Below are positions 1 to 10,673 of a stretch of 64,000 nt of DNA, piece after piece; positions within the stretch are counted from its first letter, which is position 1; the number at the start of each line of letters is the position of its first letter. This stretch comes from Lineus longissimus (lineage: Eukaryota; Nemertea; Pilidiophora; Heteronemertea; Lineidae). The notes beneath the pieces are model-generated. The model did no database searches. It saw only the letters and a program-made list of their open reading frames with translations, and was not told the DNA's origin. The stretch lies in NCBI RefSeq assembly GCF_910592395.1, contig NC_088320.1:16366501-16430500 (forward strand), given 5' to 3'. Both the position numbers and the translations under genes were made by a program.

Positions 1-531
1 GAACAGAGGGATTCGATACAAGAAGGCGCCAAAACAGATTGCGGATAGCGAAATGTAGGCATTCTTCTTTGTGCATAAAGCTGCCGCCAACAGTGGCCTG
101 CAGACTGCAATGAATCGCTCAGTGGCAACACAAAGTGTAATATAAATGGATGCAGTCTTTGAAAAGAAAATCATTGTGTGGAGATAACTGTATGCGTGTG
201 CATGAAACAAAATATACTCGAACCAAAACCCCGTATAGTCATACAAGACCCGCATTGATTCACCCAATACATGCGAAATCAAGACTAAACTATCGGTTAC
301 TGCTAAACCTTGTAGCAGCACAGAAGTTGATGTGTATGGCCGCTCATACTCTATACCAATAATCGCAAGTATATTTGCTGGAAAACCAATTACTGTCATG
401 ATTAATGTTAATGGTACATTAACGGTGAAAACCGACAAACTATAGAAACCAATCAAAGGATATATTGCATACAAACATGTTCCGTTCTCTCTGGACGTGG
501 TGAAAGGAATAGTTTCGTTAGTTGTCGCCAT
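1..531 (-). CDS. Class A neuropeptide-type GPCR, copy A (3' part lies outside the window)
   Basis: An open minus-strand frame of 177 codons runs from an ATG at 531 to the window edge. It is a near copy of the intact receptors at 3675-4709 and 10674-11708 and covers the N-terminus through TM4: the conserved N-terminal Cys in a CLY motif, TM1 with GFPAN, TM2 with LAVTDS, and an ATERF motif where most class A receptors have DRY. No stop or frameshift is visible in the part present, so it may be a working gene. The family is rhodopsin-like, closest in feel to invertebrate FMRFamide-receptor-like orphans; the ligand is unknown. The C-terminal half, and so intactness, cannot be judged. Confidence 0.8.
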   Translation of the reverse strand, partial: MATTNETIPFTTSRENGTCLYAIYPLIGFYSLSVFTVNVPLTLIMTVIGFPANILAIIGIEYERPYTSTSVLLQGLAVTDSLVLISHVLGESMRVLYDYTGFWFEYILFHAHAYSYLHTMIFFSKTASIYITLCVATERFIAVCRPLLAAALCTKKNAYISLSAICFGAFLYRIPLF

Positions 532-557
532 CGCAGCTGGTTTTAACCTTCAATCTA

Positions 558-800
558 CTAGCTCAAAATAATTATTTTTGTAACATCTAGTTCACCAGTT
601 GGCACCCCTGGATAAAGAAGCTCTTGGTTACACGATAGACCAATTCTGGTCGTTACTGCTGCATGTGTATCACTCTGTTGTGTATAAACGGCGAATAACA
701 CCAAATTATAGAAACAAATCAAGAGTCTCGGATACAAACATTGTCCACGCTTTATGGGTGTGCTGAAAAGAGTGACCTCGTCAGTTGTCACCATCGTCAA
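558..800 (-). pseudogene. Duplicated N-terminal fragment of the GPCR, upstream of copy A
   Basis: About 266 bp upstream of the copy A start is a second ATG whose first 40 or so codons align with the receptor N-terminus (the VTTDE..., GQCLY and FYNLVLFAVY segments). It then runs into non-receptor sequence and stops. It therefore encodes only the extracellular N-terminus and the start of TM1. A matching fragment lies the same distance upstream of copy C (11739-12101), so it arose before the receptor segment was duplicated. It may be a dead tandem duplication or part of a leader; I see no splice donor that would join it to the receptor. Confidence 0.55.
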
Positions 801-1700
801 TGTGTTTTACCTCAAAATCAACGAGCAAATCAATGTCTACTAGCTTTGACTGTAGTTTCCATCAGATTTCTCTCTGGATAAAGAAGCTCTCGGTTATACC
901 TCAAGTCAAGATCGATGCACTGACGTGCAAGTCATTGCTGCATATTAAAACCCGTGTCGAGGTGACGTCATGATCAAGTTTTATTCGTTGATTTTGTTAA
1001 ATTATTTGTTAAATGAGAAAAACTTGACCATGTTGACTTGATGATCCAAACTGTAGTAATGTTGGAAGAAATAACTGGCTTTCATGCGGCGATCATTTGT
1101 ATTTTGGCTGGCTGACAATATATGAGTCCCATATATTCTGCCGACCAACAGAAGTGATTAAAGAACACAAACCCCAATGGACTGATTTCATCAATGTGAT
1201 GATTATCATCGGAAACAGCGCGTTAAATTACCAAACGTTAAACTACCACCACTAACTGATACCGAAGTTCTCTCAGCCGTCTATTCGCTTCTCATTCAGT
1301 TGGCAAATTCCCAATTCCTATGGTGTACATCGAACGAAACTCTCTGTAATTTGCAAACATCGGTTCCCAAATGAGACTCTCCGTGAATCACCTGGAATTA
1401 CTTAACAATATCCTCCTTTATCTTAATATGGTAATGGTCGACGTAAACACATCCATGATGGTGAACTCGAACTCATTTTAGCAATCGGACTACCACTGCA
1501 GAGAACCACTGAATATGGATAGAAACGTAGCATAACGCTCTTCGTCAACCTATCAGTTAATGGGACACGTAATGAGAACAGTGTGAATAGAGAATATAGA
1601 GTATATTTCTGTAAACCTACCCTAAAAGTACCGATTCAATCACACAAGATGCATACCTTTGGAAACAAATATCCACCTTGCAACTGGAGAAATTACTTAA
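801..1700. other. Receptor-flanking duplicated DNA, no gene seen
   Basis: Around 820-960 there is a third degraded copy of the receptor leader (the phrase ggataaagaagctct recurs). About 1020-1230 is paralogous to about 12190-12400 beyond copy C, and 1480-1690 is paralogous to 4860-5050 beyond copy B. This marks the outer part of the receptor duplication unit. No coding frame is convincing. Confidence 0.5.
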
Positions 1701-1701
1701 G

Positions 1702-1870
1702 GAATTGAACCCGAGGCGGAGGACCTTGGTTGAGTTACCAAGACACTCGAGGGTGGAGCTAAAATACAGTCCAAACCCGAGCCGACAGGCGAGGGTTTGG
1801 ACGAAATTTTAGCTCCACCCGAGAGTGTCTTGGTAACTCAACCAAGGTCCGAAGCCGAGGGTTCAATTTC
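1702..1870. repeat. Long-armed hairpin (foldback element)
   Basis: Two arms of about 75 bp are near-perfect reverse complements around a short loop near 1780-1795; both contain the phrase gagttaccaagacactc or its complement. A half-element related to one arm is seen at about 24235-24312 (ttttagctccaccct). It looks like a palindromic MITE inserted in the flank of receptor copy A. Confidence 0.7.
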
Positions 1871-2576
1871 TATTCTAAAATACCTCAAACTTAAAAAGAT
1901 AGGCCACGAAATAACTTGAATATGTGCGAATTTGGCAAATTCCATCCATCGCCTGCCCGGAGCGCCGGTAGCGCCGTTGTTTACATTATGTTACGGCAGC
2001 GCGTATAGGAAGTCCGGATCGGCTCGCTCAAGTGACGCTAAAATCCGCGCAAATGGGCTATTTGGAGCGTTTTTCTCAGCAAATATGTGTAGTGCTCATT
2101 AAAAAACTTAGGGTGGTTGATGCTTCCTTGGCTGATTTGTGTTTGAAGCAGTGTTTTGATAGCCTCAAACTTCTGAAGTGAGCTGTGTGCATAGTTCCAC
2201 ATTTTAGTGCAACCCGAGGGAACTTTGGTAGAGCATCTTGGTTGCGTGTCCAAAACACTCCACTCTCAGAACGAGGCTTATGCATTTTCCATTTAAAAGT
2301 TGACTTTACGGTACCAAGGTATTTTAGAATTTGTAATATCGGTGTTGTGTTCGATTTTGGTGAAAACGGAATATTGTTGAATGCTGAACAATGGAAGAAA
2401 TCGGTTTAATGTTTAAGTTAACTGTGAGATGCAGTTCTTCTTAATACTACTTAACGGTTCATACATCACTATAATCATATCCCCCCATTATGATGTTCTC
2501 AATAAATCTACCAAGTCTGGCTAACAAGCTATTTTACACTTCAATTTTGCCACTTAATGAATACTATTATTTTCTT

Positions 2577-2930
2577 CTAATTTATCAATGTGTTTTGACG
2601 CCGACAGCTATATTGGTCTAATGATGTGAGCTGGGGGGTATTTACGAACATGTCACTGCCATTTTTTTTGGTTTCAATCAAACACCTTCTCCAATGCCTG
2701 CCGGTCAAAACCGACGGCCCGTTGCACAGTAGATGAAAAAAATTACAAAGCTGTTTGAATTTCTCAAAAAGTATTATAAAATTGAGAATACCAAAATCCG
2801 TATAATAGTCGATATTGAGACTTGAATATGATGGAATTTGTCCACGTTTTTGTGACATCTCGCCTGGGAGATGTAACACTATAAATATCACTACCATTAC
2901 CACTGTGACAACCCGATACGATACAGAGGA
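2577..2930 (-). pseudogene. GPCR relic, TM6-TM7 only
   Basis: Minus-strand sequence from about 2930 down aligns with the last third of the intact receptors: the TM6 VVIFIVL..LPGE segment, then the SYSSLNIDYYTD loop and TM7 NFF. Past TM7 the frame slips, so the conserved FRQAL tail is lost and replaced by unrelated residues. The upstream two thirds is missing. This is a dead fragment lying between copies A and B. Confidence 0.75.
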
Positions 2931-2991
2931 GCCGTGTTGCTTCAGAGTGATCCTGTCATCAATGAGGGGCCGCGTCGCAACAACACAGGGA

Positions 2992-3435
2992 GAGACAAGA
3001 CCACTAATGAATATTCATAGGTTGGAGGGTCGAGGCCTATCAATTAGACGAGTGCATGTTTTTAACTCTCAAGTACATATTTTGAGAGGTATTGAAAAAA
3101 TATTTGTTGTGGCAAGTCTACAGATATAAAGAAATTATTTGATGAAAAAATTAATTTCGAATTTTGCTAATTGGGTAATAGGGGGCGTGTTTTGAGTTTT
3201 TTCTGCCAGTTGGCTGAAAAGAGTGGAAATATCAAAGTCTGTCTAATTTGTCGATTATCAAAAATTTCCGTGGTCAATCACCAGTTTATTTTTTACCATT
3301 TACTTGCCAACTGTCCGGAATAACATAATCTAAATTGCAGATTCACAACCCCACGCGTTATTTGATGCGTCGCGGTCAAACATTGACAATTTAACTGCTA
3401 AAAGGCTTAAAAAATCTATTGTGGTCTTGCCTCGG
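2992..3435. mobile_element. MITE family 1, copy 1
   Basis: About 444 bp with short terminal inverted repeats, starting GAGACAAGACCAC and ending GTGGTCTTGCCTC. Closely related full copies lie at 18724-19166 (same orientation) and 14924-15420 (inverted). No coding capacity; presumably mobilised by a transposase in trans. Confidence 0.75.
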
Positions 3436-3674
3436 GACGCTAACTTATTACAAGGAGAGGCCGTGGAACTTCACAGTGACCATGACATACACATAGATCA
3501 TTGAGGAACCGTGTCGTTTCACAGAGAATATGTTATGACGTTTTATTTTTCGAATGCCGGGAAATTGTAATTGATAATGGTATATAATATTCGTATTGTC
3601 CAGATACCACATGCTGGGGCTAAATTGTGAGAGAAAAGCATTTGTTTTCTGACATTCTACTCCCAAACCAAATA

Positions 3675-4709
3675 TCAGTTTTGGTTACATTTGAATACCT
3701 TTCCCAAGGCTTGTCTAAACCGTCGTCCCAATGCACAGTAGATGAAGAAATTAACAAAACTGTTCAAATTGCTCAAAAAGTAGGAAATATTGAGAACACC
3801 CAAATAGGCATCAAAGTCGATATCAAGACCTGAATAAGATTGAATTAATCCAAGTACTTGGGAAAGCCCGCCCGGGAGTTCTAGAATAATAAATATCACC
3901 ACCACTGTGACCACTCTCTGTGTAACCATCTTAATCAGTTTGGCTCGCTCTGCGTCTTTCTTGGTTAAGTGTCTAGTAGTCGCCTGATTTAGGCTCAATG
4001 ATATCAAGCGACTGAAGATTATAAGGCTCGTTATTGGTATCAATGAATTAATAATGATATGAATGACTCTAATGTAGGTGATCTGGAAGTAATAGTTAAA
4101 GTACAAAGCTGTTAACATCCACCAGGGTAGGATCATACGTGAGCAAGGGTCGTAACGAAATGTCACCTCGTACGAGAGGAACAGGGGTATTCGATACAAG
4201 AAGGCGCCAAAACAGATTGCGGATAGCGAAATGTAGGCATTCCTCTTTGTGCATAAAGCTGCCGCCAACAGTGGCCTGCAGACTGCAATGAATCGCTCTG
4301 TGGCAACACAAATAGTGATATAAATGGATGCAGTCTTTGAAAAGAATATCAGTGTGAGGAGATAACGGTATGCGTGCGCATGAAACAAAATATACTCGAA
4401 CCAAAACCCCGTATAGTTGTACAGATCATGCATTGATTCGCCAAATACTTGCGAAATCAAGACTAAACTATCGGTTACTGCTAAACCTTGTAGCAGCACA
4501 GAAGTTGATGTGTATGGCCGCTCATACCCTATACCAATAATAGCAAGTATATTTGCTGGAAAACCAATTACTGCCATGATTAATGTTAATGGTACATTAA
4601 CGGTGAAAGTCGCCAAATCAAAGAAACCAATAAAAGGATATATTGAATACAAACATTTTCCGTTCTCTCTGGACGTGGTGAAAGGAATGGTCTCGTTAGT
4701 TGTCGCCAT
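3675..4709 (-). CDS. Class A neuropeptide-type GPCR, copy B (intact, 344 aa)
   Basis: Single-exon receptor with seven hydrophobic segments, at about residues 38-62, 71-92, 112-137, 157-179, 208-236, 266-288 and 303-325. Family marks: GFPAN in TM1, LAVTDS in TM2, ATERF at 137-140 in place of DRY, an LELPGG kink in TM6 where CWxP is usual, and NSFVNFFIYC then GRRFRQAL at TM7/helix 8. The second extracellular loop keeps a Cys (189, DPCSR), but I find no Cys near the top of TM3. Instead a Cys at 19 (KCLY) is conserved in all copies. It would sit in the plasma membrane and couple to G proteins; closest to invertebrate FMRFamide-receptor-like orphans, ligand unknown. It lies in a minus-strand cluster with copies A and C. 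Confidence 0.9.
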   Translation of the reverse strand: MATTNETIPFTTSRENGKCLYSIYPFIGFFDLATFTVNVPLTLIMAVIGFPANILAIIGIGYERPYTSTSVLLQGLAVTDSLVLISQVFGESMHDLYNYTGFWFEYILFHAHAYRYLLTLIFFSKTASIYITICVATERFIAVCRPLLAAALCTKRNAYISLSAICFGAFLYRIPLFLSYEVTFRYDPCSRMILPWWMLTALYFNYYFQITYIRVIHIIINSLIPITSLIIFSRLISLSLNQATTRHLTKKDAERAKLIKMVTQRVVTVVVIFIILELPGGLSQVLGLIQSYSGLDIDFDAYLGVLNISYFLSNLNSFVNFFIYCALGRRFRQALGKVFKCNQN

Positions 4710-4734
4710 CGCAGCTGGTTTTAACCTTCAAATC

Positions 4735-5240
4735 TACGAGCATGAAATAAATATTTTTGCAATATCTAGTTCATCAGTTGGCACCCCTGGATAAAGAAGC
4801 TCTTGGTTACACGATAAACCAATTTTCTGGTCGTTACTGCTGCATGCGTATCACTCTGTTAGCAATCGGACTACCACTGCAGAGAACCACCGAATATGGA
4901 TAGAAACGTAGCATAACGCTCTTCGTCAACCTATCAGCCAATGGGACACGTAATGAGAACAGTGTGAATAGAGAACATATATTTCTGCTAACCTATCAAA
5001 AAAGTGTCAATTCAATCACACTAGTTGCGTTCCTTTGAAAACAAATATCCACCTTGTAACTGGAGAAATTACTTTGCTATCGATGTTGTATTCTGTTTCG
5101 GTGATACGGAACATGATATCCGTTTTGATCAATGCTGAACAACGCGAGAAATCGAACGATTATTGTTGGAGGCAGCTCTTCCGTGTATATTGCTTAACGG
5201 TTCATACATCACTGTAATCACCCCCCCCCCCCCCACCCCA
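4735..5240. other. Flank of receptor copy B with an internal deletion and a poly-C tract
   Basis: From 4735 to about 4860 this matches the leader of copies A and C (around 575-672 and 11755-11865). At 4860 it jumps directly to sequence found only from about 1490 in copy A (agcaatcggactaccactgc), so about 820 bp present in copy A is absent here, including the duplicated N-terminal fragment. The segment ends in a C-rich run at 5221-5247. No gene seen. Confidence 0.6.
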
Positions 5241-6536
5241 CCCCACCGTCCCATCCTAGACCTCTAATCATTATCCACATGTCTAAAGTTAGCACCAAGG
5301 TTACTAAACCGTTAGTAATAGCAATAGTATAACACCGTAAAGACGGGGGCTGATTCAATGTTCATTCCCAGAAGTCATTACCTTTAGGTCTCATGATTCC
5401 GGAAACGAAGCACCATTTCTTTAAGTATCTAAAGCACTTGTCCTGAAGCAAATTGAGACAAGGAACACTTACTCCTACTAAATTTATGTCGCCAGAAGTT
5501 ATTAAAATGATGTTCAGCTCTCCTGACGCCACGTTTGGAGTTCGGAAGATCACACTGACAAACTTTTGTGAAAAAAATGATTCTGCTTTGCTATAAAAAC
5601 GGCACCTTAATTAGAGTAGTGAGCGAAGATAAGTGTCGTTCTTCATGCGTCCGTTAACTACAGCTCTGGCGGTATTTATTCAGTCCAGGTTATACATACT
5701 GTAGTTTCATGAAAATAACACCACTTCATTAACAGCCGGTGTCGCCGCCCCTGACTCATAGGATGGCGAACAGAGCTGTTGAGAAGGCCGATCATTGGCT
5801 GGGATTCCAGAGAGGGTTGTCCAGGCCTCATATCCAATATACATTGTACTTCAGTTTCGAGTCCAATCCTTATTGTTTGGGTTGTTGAAACCGATCCGTG
5901 GGTCTCCTGTGAATGGGATAATTGGATCGGGCCTTCGGCCATTGTACTGAGTGTCCCAGAACATTTTCAACTAATCGTCATTGGTAGTGTAAAGGGTGTC
6001 CCAGTGCTAATGGCTGATAGTGTACAGGGTGTCCATGAAAAAAGTCCAACTGACATATTGGCTTCTGCTGGTTTTAGGGACTGACCTGCCCTTTCAAAGT
6101 GAGGCACTGCTCAGGGAGGTAATGGAGCATGTCTTCGGGTCTTATCATCCCTTACCTGCTTCGGGCTTTCAAAGATACTTTGCAGTGCGAAATTGGTATT
6201 AAAGAATGAGAAGTTGTCCGTCACATATCTGGAGACAAAACCGAACATCCCTCTGAATGTACAGTCTTGTCCGAAGTGATCAGTGAAGGAATAAAAAAGA
6301 GACGATGCATATCCCGATTCAATTTTTTTTCAAAGCTAAAGATACACATTATTAGATTGTCCAGCTTTCAGAATCGTACCCACAATCATTCACAACACCC
6401 ACAGTCAATTCAAGTCCATCACAATGTCCTCGACTACATTCACGAACTCTGGTCCATCCACAGCAGTCTCCTCTTCTTCCTCTGAGATAGCATGTGGTCC
6501 AGCTTCGATTGGCCTTGGTCGAAACGATGCTTCAAA

Positions 6537-7310
6537 TCAGTTGACGATAACGTCCTCATCAACACCATCCCAGGCATCTCTGATGATGTTGGTCACGTCT
6601 CTCAGGCAGATGTGAGGGCAGTCTCCTCGTTTTTCCGTGTGGTCCTTCTTCCACGATTTCCATTGTCGCCGTACGTGACATTTGAAGGACTTCATGACTG
6701 CAACGTCTAACGGTTGTACGAGGAATGAGCAACCAGCAGGTACATAATCCAGACTGCCTCTCATGTCGCGGACTCTCGTCCGGAAGTTCTCTGTCCGGTG
6801 GACCTGATAATGATCGACGATTAACAGGAACTGGTCGGTCTCGTTGTCGGTGACGTAGGGTGATAGGACTTCATCTAACCAGTGGTGCGCCGTTTCCTCC
6901 CTCATCCAACCAGTTTCCGATTGGGTAATCTTTACATCTGCTGGTGGGTTGTCTTGGAGGGCTGCAAACACCCGGACAAAACCTCTTCTGGGGAAGGTGA
7001 TGTCCGCCGGCAACTTTGCTCCAGAGGCTGCGATGCAGAGGGTGACGGTGTATCCCAGCTTGGTATTGGACCTGGATGATCGGACGTCTATGGCCTTCTC
7101 CCCCGTGGTGTTGGCCGTGTACATGGTTCTCATATCAAACAGGACAAAGGTTTGGTCCATGTTAAAGAAGAACCGCATCTGTATATCAAGACGATCGATG
7201 CTCCCAGTAACCGCATCTCGGAAGGTCTGGATCCTTGCAGCAGCATCAGCGGGGACGGTCGTTGTATTCTTGGTCACCTTCCGTAGGGACACGTGGCATC
7301 TCTTCATCAA
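6537..7310 (-). pseudogene. pogo/Tigger-type transposase, DDE domain fragment
   Basis: 257 codons carry the DDE_1-family triad: first Asp in FNMDQTFVLFD, second in LLIVDHYQVHRT, third in VQPLDVAVMKSFK, i.e. the DDD pattern of pogo/jerky transposases. An acidic tail (EEEEETAVDG) that such proteins often carry is readable beyond the stop near 6490. In a working protein this domain would cut and join transposon ends in the nucleus. It is separated from its DNA-binding part at 7538-7780 by a broken stretch, so it is scored as a pseudogene. Confidence 0.8.
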
Positions 7311-7537
7311 GCACTCCGCCCAGCCTATGGATGCGTTGAAATCCCATAACTGAGGGCGACAATGCTGAATCCCTTCTCTGACATCTTGGGCTTACTCATT
7401 CCACCAGCTTTGCCACACTACCAACGCCTTATCTTGAATGTCGAGAACGGAGACTGCGAGGCGACGCTCTCTCATCTGCTGCAGCTGTTGGTAAAGCTGG
7501 TCCTAAACCTGTGGCCATAACAGATCACGGGGCTCCA

Positions 7538-7780
7538 TCACCGTCTTCTTCCGGCCATGCCCTTGTTCTTGCTTCTGCTCGAGTCCTCGTGATTCCACCT
7601 TCTAAACGTCTCCCAGGGGATGTTATAGTGGGCGGCGAACTCTCTCATACTGCGAACCGTACCGTTCACCAGTGCCTCCTTCTGGTCTCTCAGGTAGGCA
7701 AGTTTTTCTGTCACGGTGTAGCACCGGCGTCGTTTTCTCAGCAGCTCTACAGCATCCATTGTCGCACAGGTTGCCTGCAA
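7538..7780 (-). pseudogene. pogo-type transposase, N-terminal helix-turn-helix fragment
   Basis: About 80 codons with a CENP-B/Psq-like helix-turn-helix: a basic RKRRR start, YTVTEKLAYLRDQK as helix 1, then SMREFAAHYNIPWETFRRW as the recognition part. It lies just upstream of the DDE fragment on the same strand and inside the same inverted repeats, so both come from one transposase gene interrupted by frame damage around 7310-7538. Confidence 0.7.
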
Positions 7781-8599
7781 TGTGGGTACCCTCAGTGGGG
7801 CTTCATTTATAGTCTTAAGAGGCCCTAGAATTACTCAAGAAAACCACAAATCCTAGAAACTTCGATTCTGTTTTCTCTCACGGAGGCCTAGGGAGTCTAA
7901 ATCAAAAAAGAAGGTTTTAGAAAAACAGAGGATGAGCTCCTCGTTTTTCTTCGGAATTTCGTGACTACTATCATTGCCTGAATCTCACTTTGCTTTACTA
8001 ATGCAAGCATTAGTAGATTTTTCTTCAGAATTTCAATAAGGACTTTTTTTGTTTTGGGGGGTTTGGATGAATCTAAAAGGTGCTTCAGTTTTATGAGACA
8101 AGCTGTATAAACGGTCGGCGAGTGGCCTTACCATACGTCTTTCCACATGCGCACTCATCCACCAGCAGGCCCACAACACTTCGAATCAATAGGGCTGCGG
8201 TAATAAGTGGTTTAGCGTAACCGTGACAGCTCGGCCGAGCCATCACAAGGGCCAGCGAAGTCACTCATTGGTTACCTCTGGTGAATAGACTAGAGAGAAG
8301 AGGCCGGGCCTTGAATATTCCGAAGTGGTGTTATTTTCATGAAACTACAGTGATACGTTCCTGAATTGTTATTAATATCAATTAGGCGAACTTCACGCAT
8401 ACAGGCTGCACCAACAGTATTCAAATGTTTAGGTACATTACACAATGAAAGTGATTTTAACCCTCCGAGCTGTGTTCAATCGGAAATTAAAATCCTGATG
8501 GGATAAGTATGTCAGTCACTCGTGACAAAAAGAAGTTTTTGCAGACCAAAAAAACACCGCGGGGTCAACATCGGACTCGATCGTGGAACATCAACATCT

Positions 8600-8692
8600 A
8601 CAGGGTGGCCCAGAATTATTTTACCTCACACAATGGATACACAATGGAATTCAATTGTGTACCGGGGAAAATAATTCTGAGCCACCCTGTAG
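8600..8692. mobile_element. Small palindromic MITE (93 bp)
   Basis: Near-perfect hairpin: it begins TACAGGGTGGCCCAGAATTA and ends with the complement, closing with CCACCCTGTA. The outer motif TACAGGGTGG..CCAGAA is shared with the larger foldback at 19379-19921 and the fragment at 57229, suggesting one mariner-type family. Confidence 0.75.
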
Positions 8693-8884
8693 ATAACCAG
8701 GGTCAGTCGTATGCTCCTATCGCAGCTGGTAGAGTGAAATGCCCTGACGCTCAGGAAGGGAGAACATAGAATCATGGGAATGCTTCGAATATTTCGAATA
8801 GGACCCAGAGAACGTTGAGCCCTCTTTATATCAGACCTGGATAACATAAATACGCAACCAAAAATGATTTTAATCTCTTGTCCC

Positions 8885-9480
8885 TACACTGCAGAAGACC
8901 TCTGGGATGGGGAGGCTCCTTCTGAACAAGTATCATATGGGAACGCAGTTCTGGTAACGCCATATCCTGATCCACTGGCGTCGCTGAAGCCATGCAACTG
9001 ACGGCTGTTCACTGTTCCCAAGAGTCGATTTGTACATTAGTCTATTTCCCAGCTACTGACGTTATCCACTTCTTGTTTCCAATTCTTCCAACATTTCAGC
9101 AGGCTCTGTGGAGTTTGGTGTCCCGTTCAAGTTTCTCCTTCACCATTTCTTGCATTAGCATCCTGCCTCTTAAAACCATCGGTGAGATGAGTCCGAGGGG
9201 ATAGAATATTGAGCAACCTACAGCCAACGCTCCTCTTCTTGTGTTCGCTTTGTTCAGGTCAGGGTTTCTGTAACTAGTTGTATCCTCCAAACTATTCCGG
9301 GAGTCGATTCTGTGTCTCTAACTGCTGTACCTTCACTCCGATTCACCGACGACTTAACTTCAGCTGATTCTGGCAGTGACTTCAAAATCTCTGGTTCTGA
9401 GCTATACCATCTTACAAGCTGGAATCGTTCCCTTAGATCCATCATTAGACCAACTGCGACCTCCTTTGCCTTCTCTAGTC
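8885..9480 (-). pseudogene. BEL/Pao polyprotein fragment (end of RT to RNase H)
   Basis: Two overlapping minus-strand frames align in order with the connection between reverse transcriptase and RNase H of BEL/Pao elements: RFQLVRWYSSEPEILKSLPE, then SIFYPLGLISPMVLRGRML, and further on an RNase H start (GFSDASGSGYG) near 8985. The frame shifts near 9270 and there are no LTRs. It differs clearly from the intact element at 46597-54381, so it is an old, unrelated insertion. It abuts the receptor relic at 9490. Confidence 0.75.
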
Positions 9481-9489
9481 AATATTATA

Positions 9490-9920
9490 CGACATTCTTG
9501 GTGAGATGAGCAGTGGTCGCCTGCATGAGGTTGGATGATATCTAGCAAGGTGAGGATTGTGAGGCTAATTATCGGTATCAATGAGTTTATAATGACGTAG
9601 CTGAGAGAGAAATAACAGTTAAAGAATAATACTGTGTAATATCATACGTGAGCAAGGGTCGAAACGAAATGTCAGCTCGTACGAGAGGAACAGAGGGATT
9701 CTATACAAGAAAGCGCCAAAGAGATTTCGGATAGCGAATGAATAGTAATGAATCGTTCTGTGTCAACACAAACAATGACTCAGATTGATGCAGACTTTCA
9801 CAAGAATATCAGTGTGCGGAGATAACGTGTGCATGAAACCAAATATACTCGAAACAAAAACCCGTGTAGTCGTACAGGACCTGCATTGATTCAACAAATA
9901 CTGGCGAAACCAGAACTGTC
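9490..9920 (-). pseudogene. GPCR relic, TM2 to TM5 region
   Basis: Minus-strand sequence matches the receptors from about TM2 (after 9920) through TM3 (SVCVDTERF-like), TM4 and TM5 to the third loop, but small deletions break the frame at about 9725-9745 and 9825. It is truncated at both ends, by the BEL/Pao fragment on one side and unrelated DNA on the other. It marks a further receptor copy lost from the cluster. Confidence 0.75.
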
Positions 9921-10673
9921 CACTAACTAAAAAACATGTACTCCTCTCAGAACTTCACTCCATGTGTCTTAACGTGTCTGACTACGCTTAACCACTCACT
10001 TGACTACACCCTTGTCCCAGACCCAAACCTTCACAGGAACTGGATCCATTGTTGCGTATAAAATAGCACGTGCTGTGATGGTCTTCAGCGGCAGAAAAAC
10101 ATGAAACTAACATCGCGACAGCTCGCGACAACTCGCGCGTAAACCAAATAAACCACGCCAGAAGAGGTAAGTCATTCAGTGCAATCTCTGGTAAAGTTCC
10201 TGTGAACAAGGTACCTGGTGTTAATCTTCTTTGTAAACCTCGTTCGCCTACTGCAACTCGGCCCGCGCACACAGAGGCATGCGAGACATGATATACATAG
10301 GAAGGGAATTTCCATAACGTCATTTCTATGATTAAATTTTGGAGCAGTGCGCAAAATATGGGAAACAAAATGGCGTCGCCTGGTGTGAAATCATAAATCG
10401 CATTCCTACATGATGAAATGCGTAGATGCAATGACGGGGACGAAGTTGAAAGTCGACCTCGGGGCAATCGGGCAGCTAGAAGACGCTTCCCGCGCTACTA
10501 ATAACGAGTAACGAATTATGAGTTATACTGCACGAGTTGAAACTCAATTAGAAAAAAACTTCGAACACTGCCACAGGGCGATGTAGTCGCTTCTTGTTTC
10601 CTTTTTTGTAGGCAGAAACAACAGCCACCCTCTAGATTTCAAAAGGTCTGGAATCCGTGTCATCGTGGCAATA
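9921..10673. other. Unassigned DNA between the receptor relic and copy C
   Basis: A 159-codon minus-strand frame at 9988-10467 has no recognisable domain and low-complexity composition; I do not treat it as a gene. No inverted ends or family repeat seen. Confidence 0.3.

Larger units (their letters stand above)
5698..8351 (-). mobile_element. pogo-like (Tc1/mariner superfamily) DNA transposon, decayed
   Basis: The ends are inverted repeats of about 30 bp: ACTGTAGTTTCATG on the left at 5698, and its complement CATGAAACTACAGT ending at 8351 on the right, continuing inward through ATAACACCACTTC. Inside, on the minus strand, are a helix-turn-helix segment (7538-7780) and a DDE catalytic segment (6537-7310). 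The 220 bp between them has no open frame, so the element cannot make an intact transposase. About 5740-6500 and 7800-8300 are non-coding interior. Confidence 0.75.

Noticed and set aside
9988-10467. 159-codon minus-strand frame
   Set aside because: No recognisable motif; biased composition and no supporting signals.
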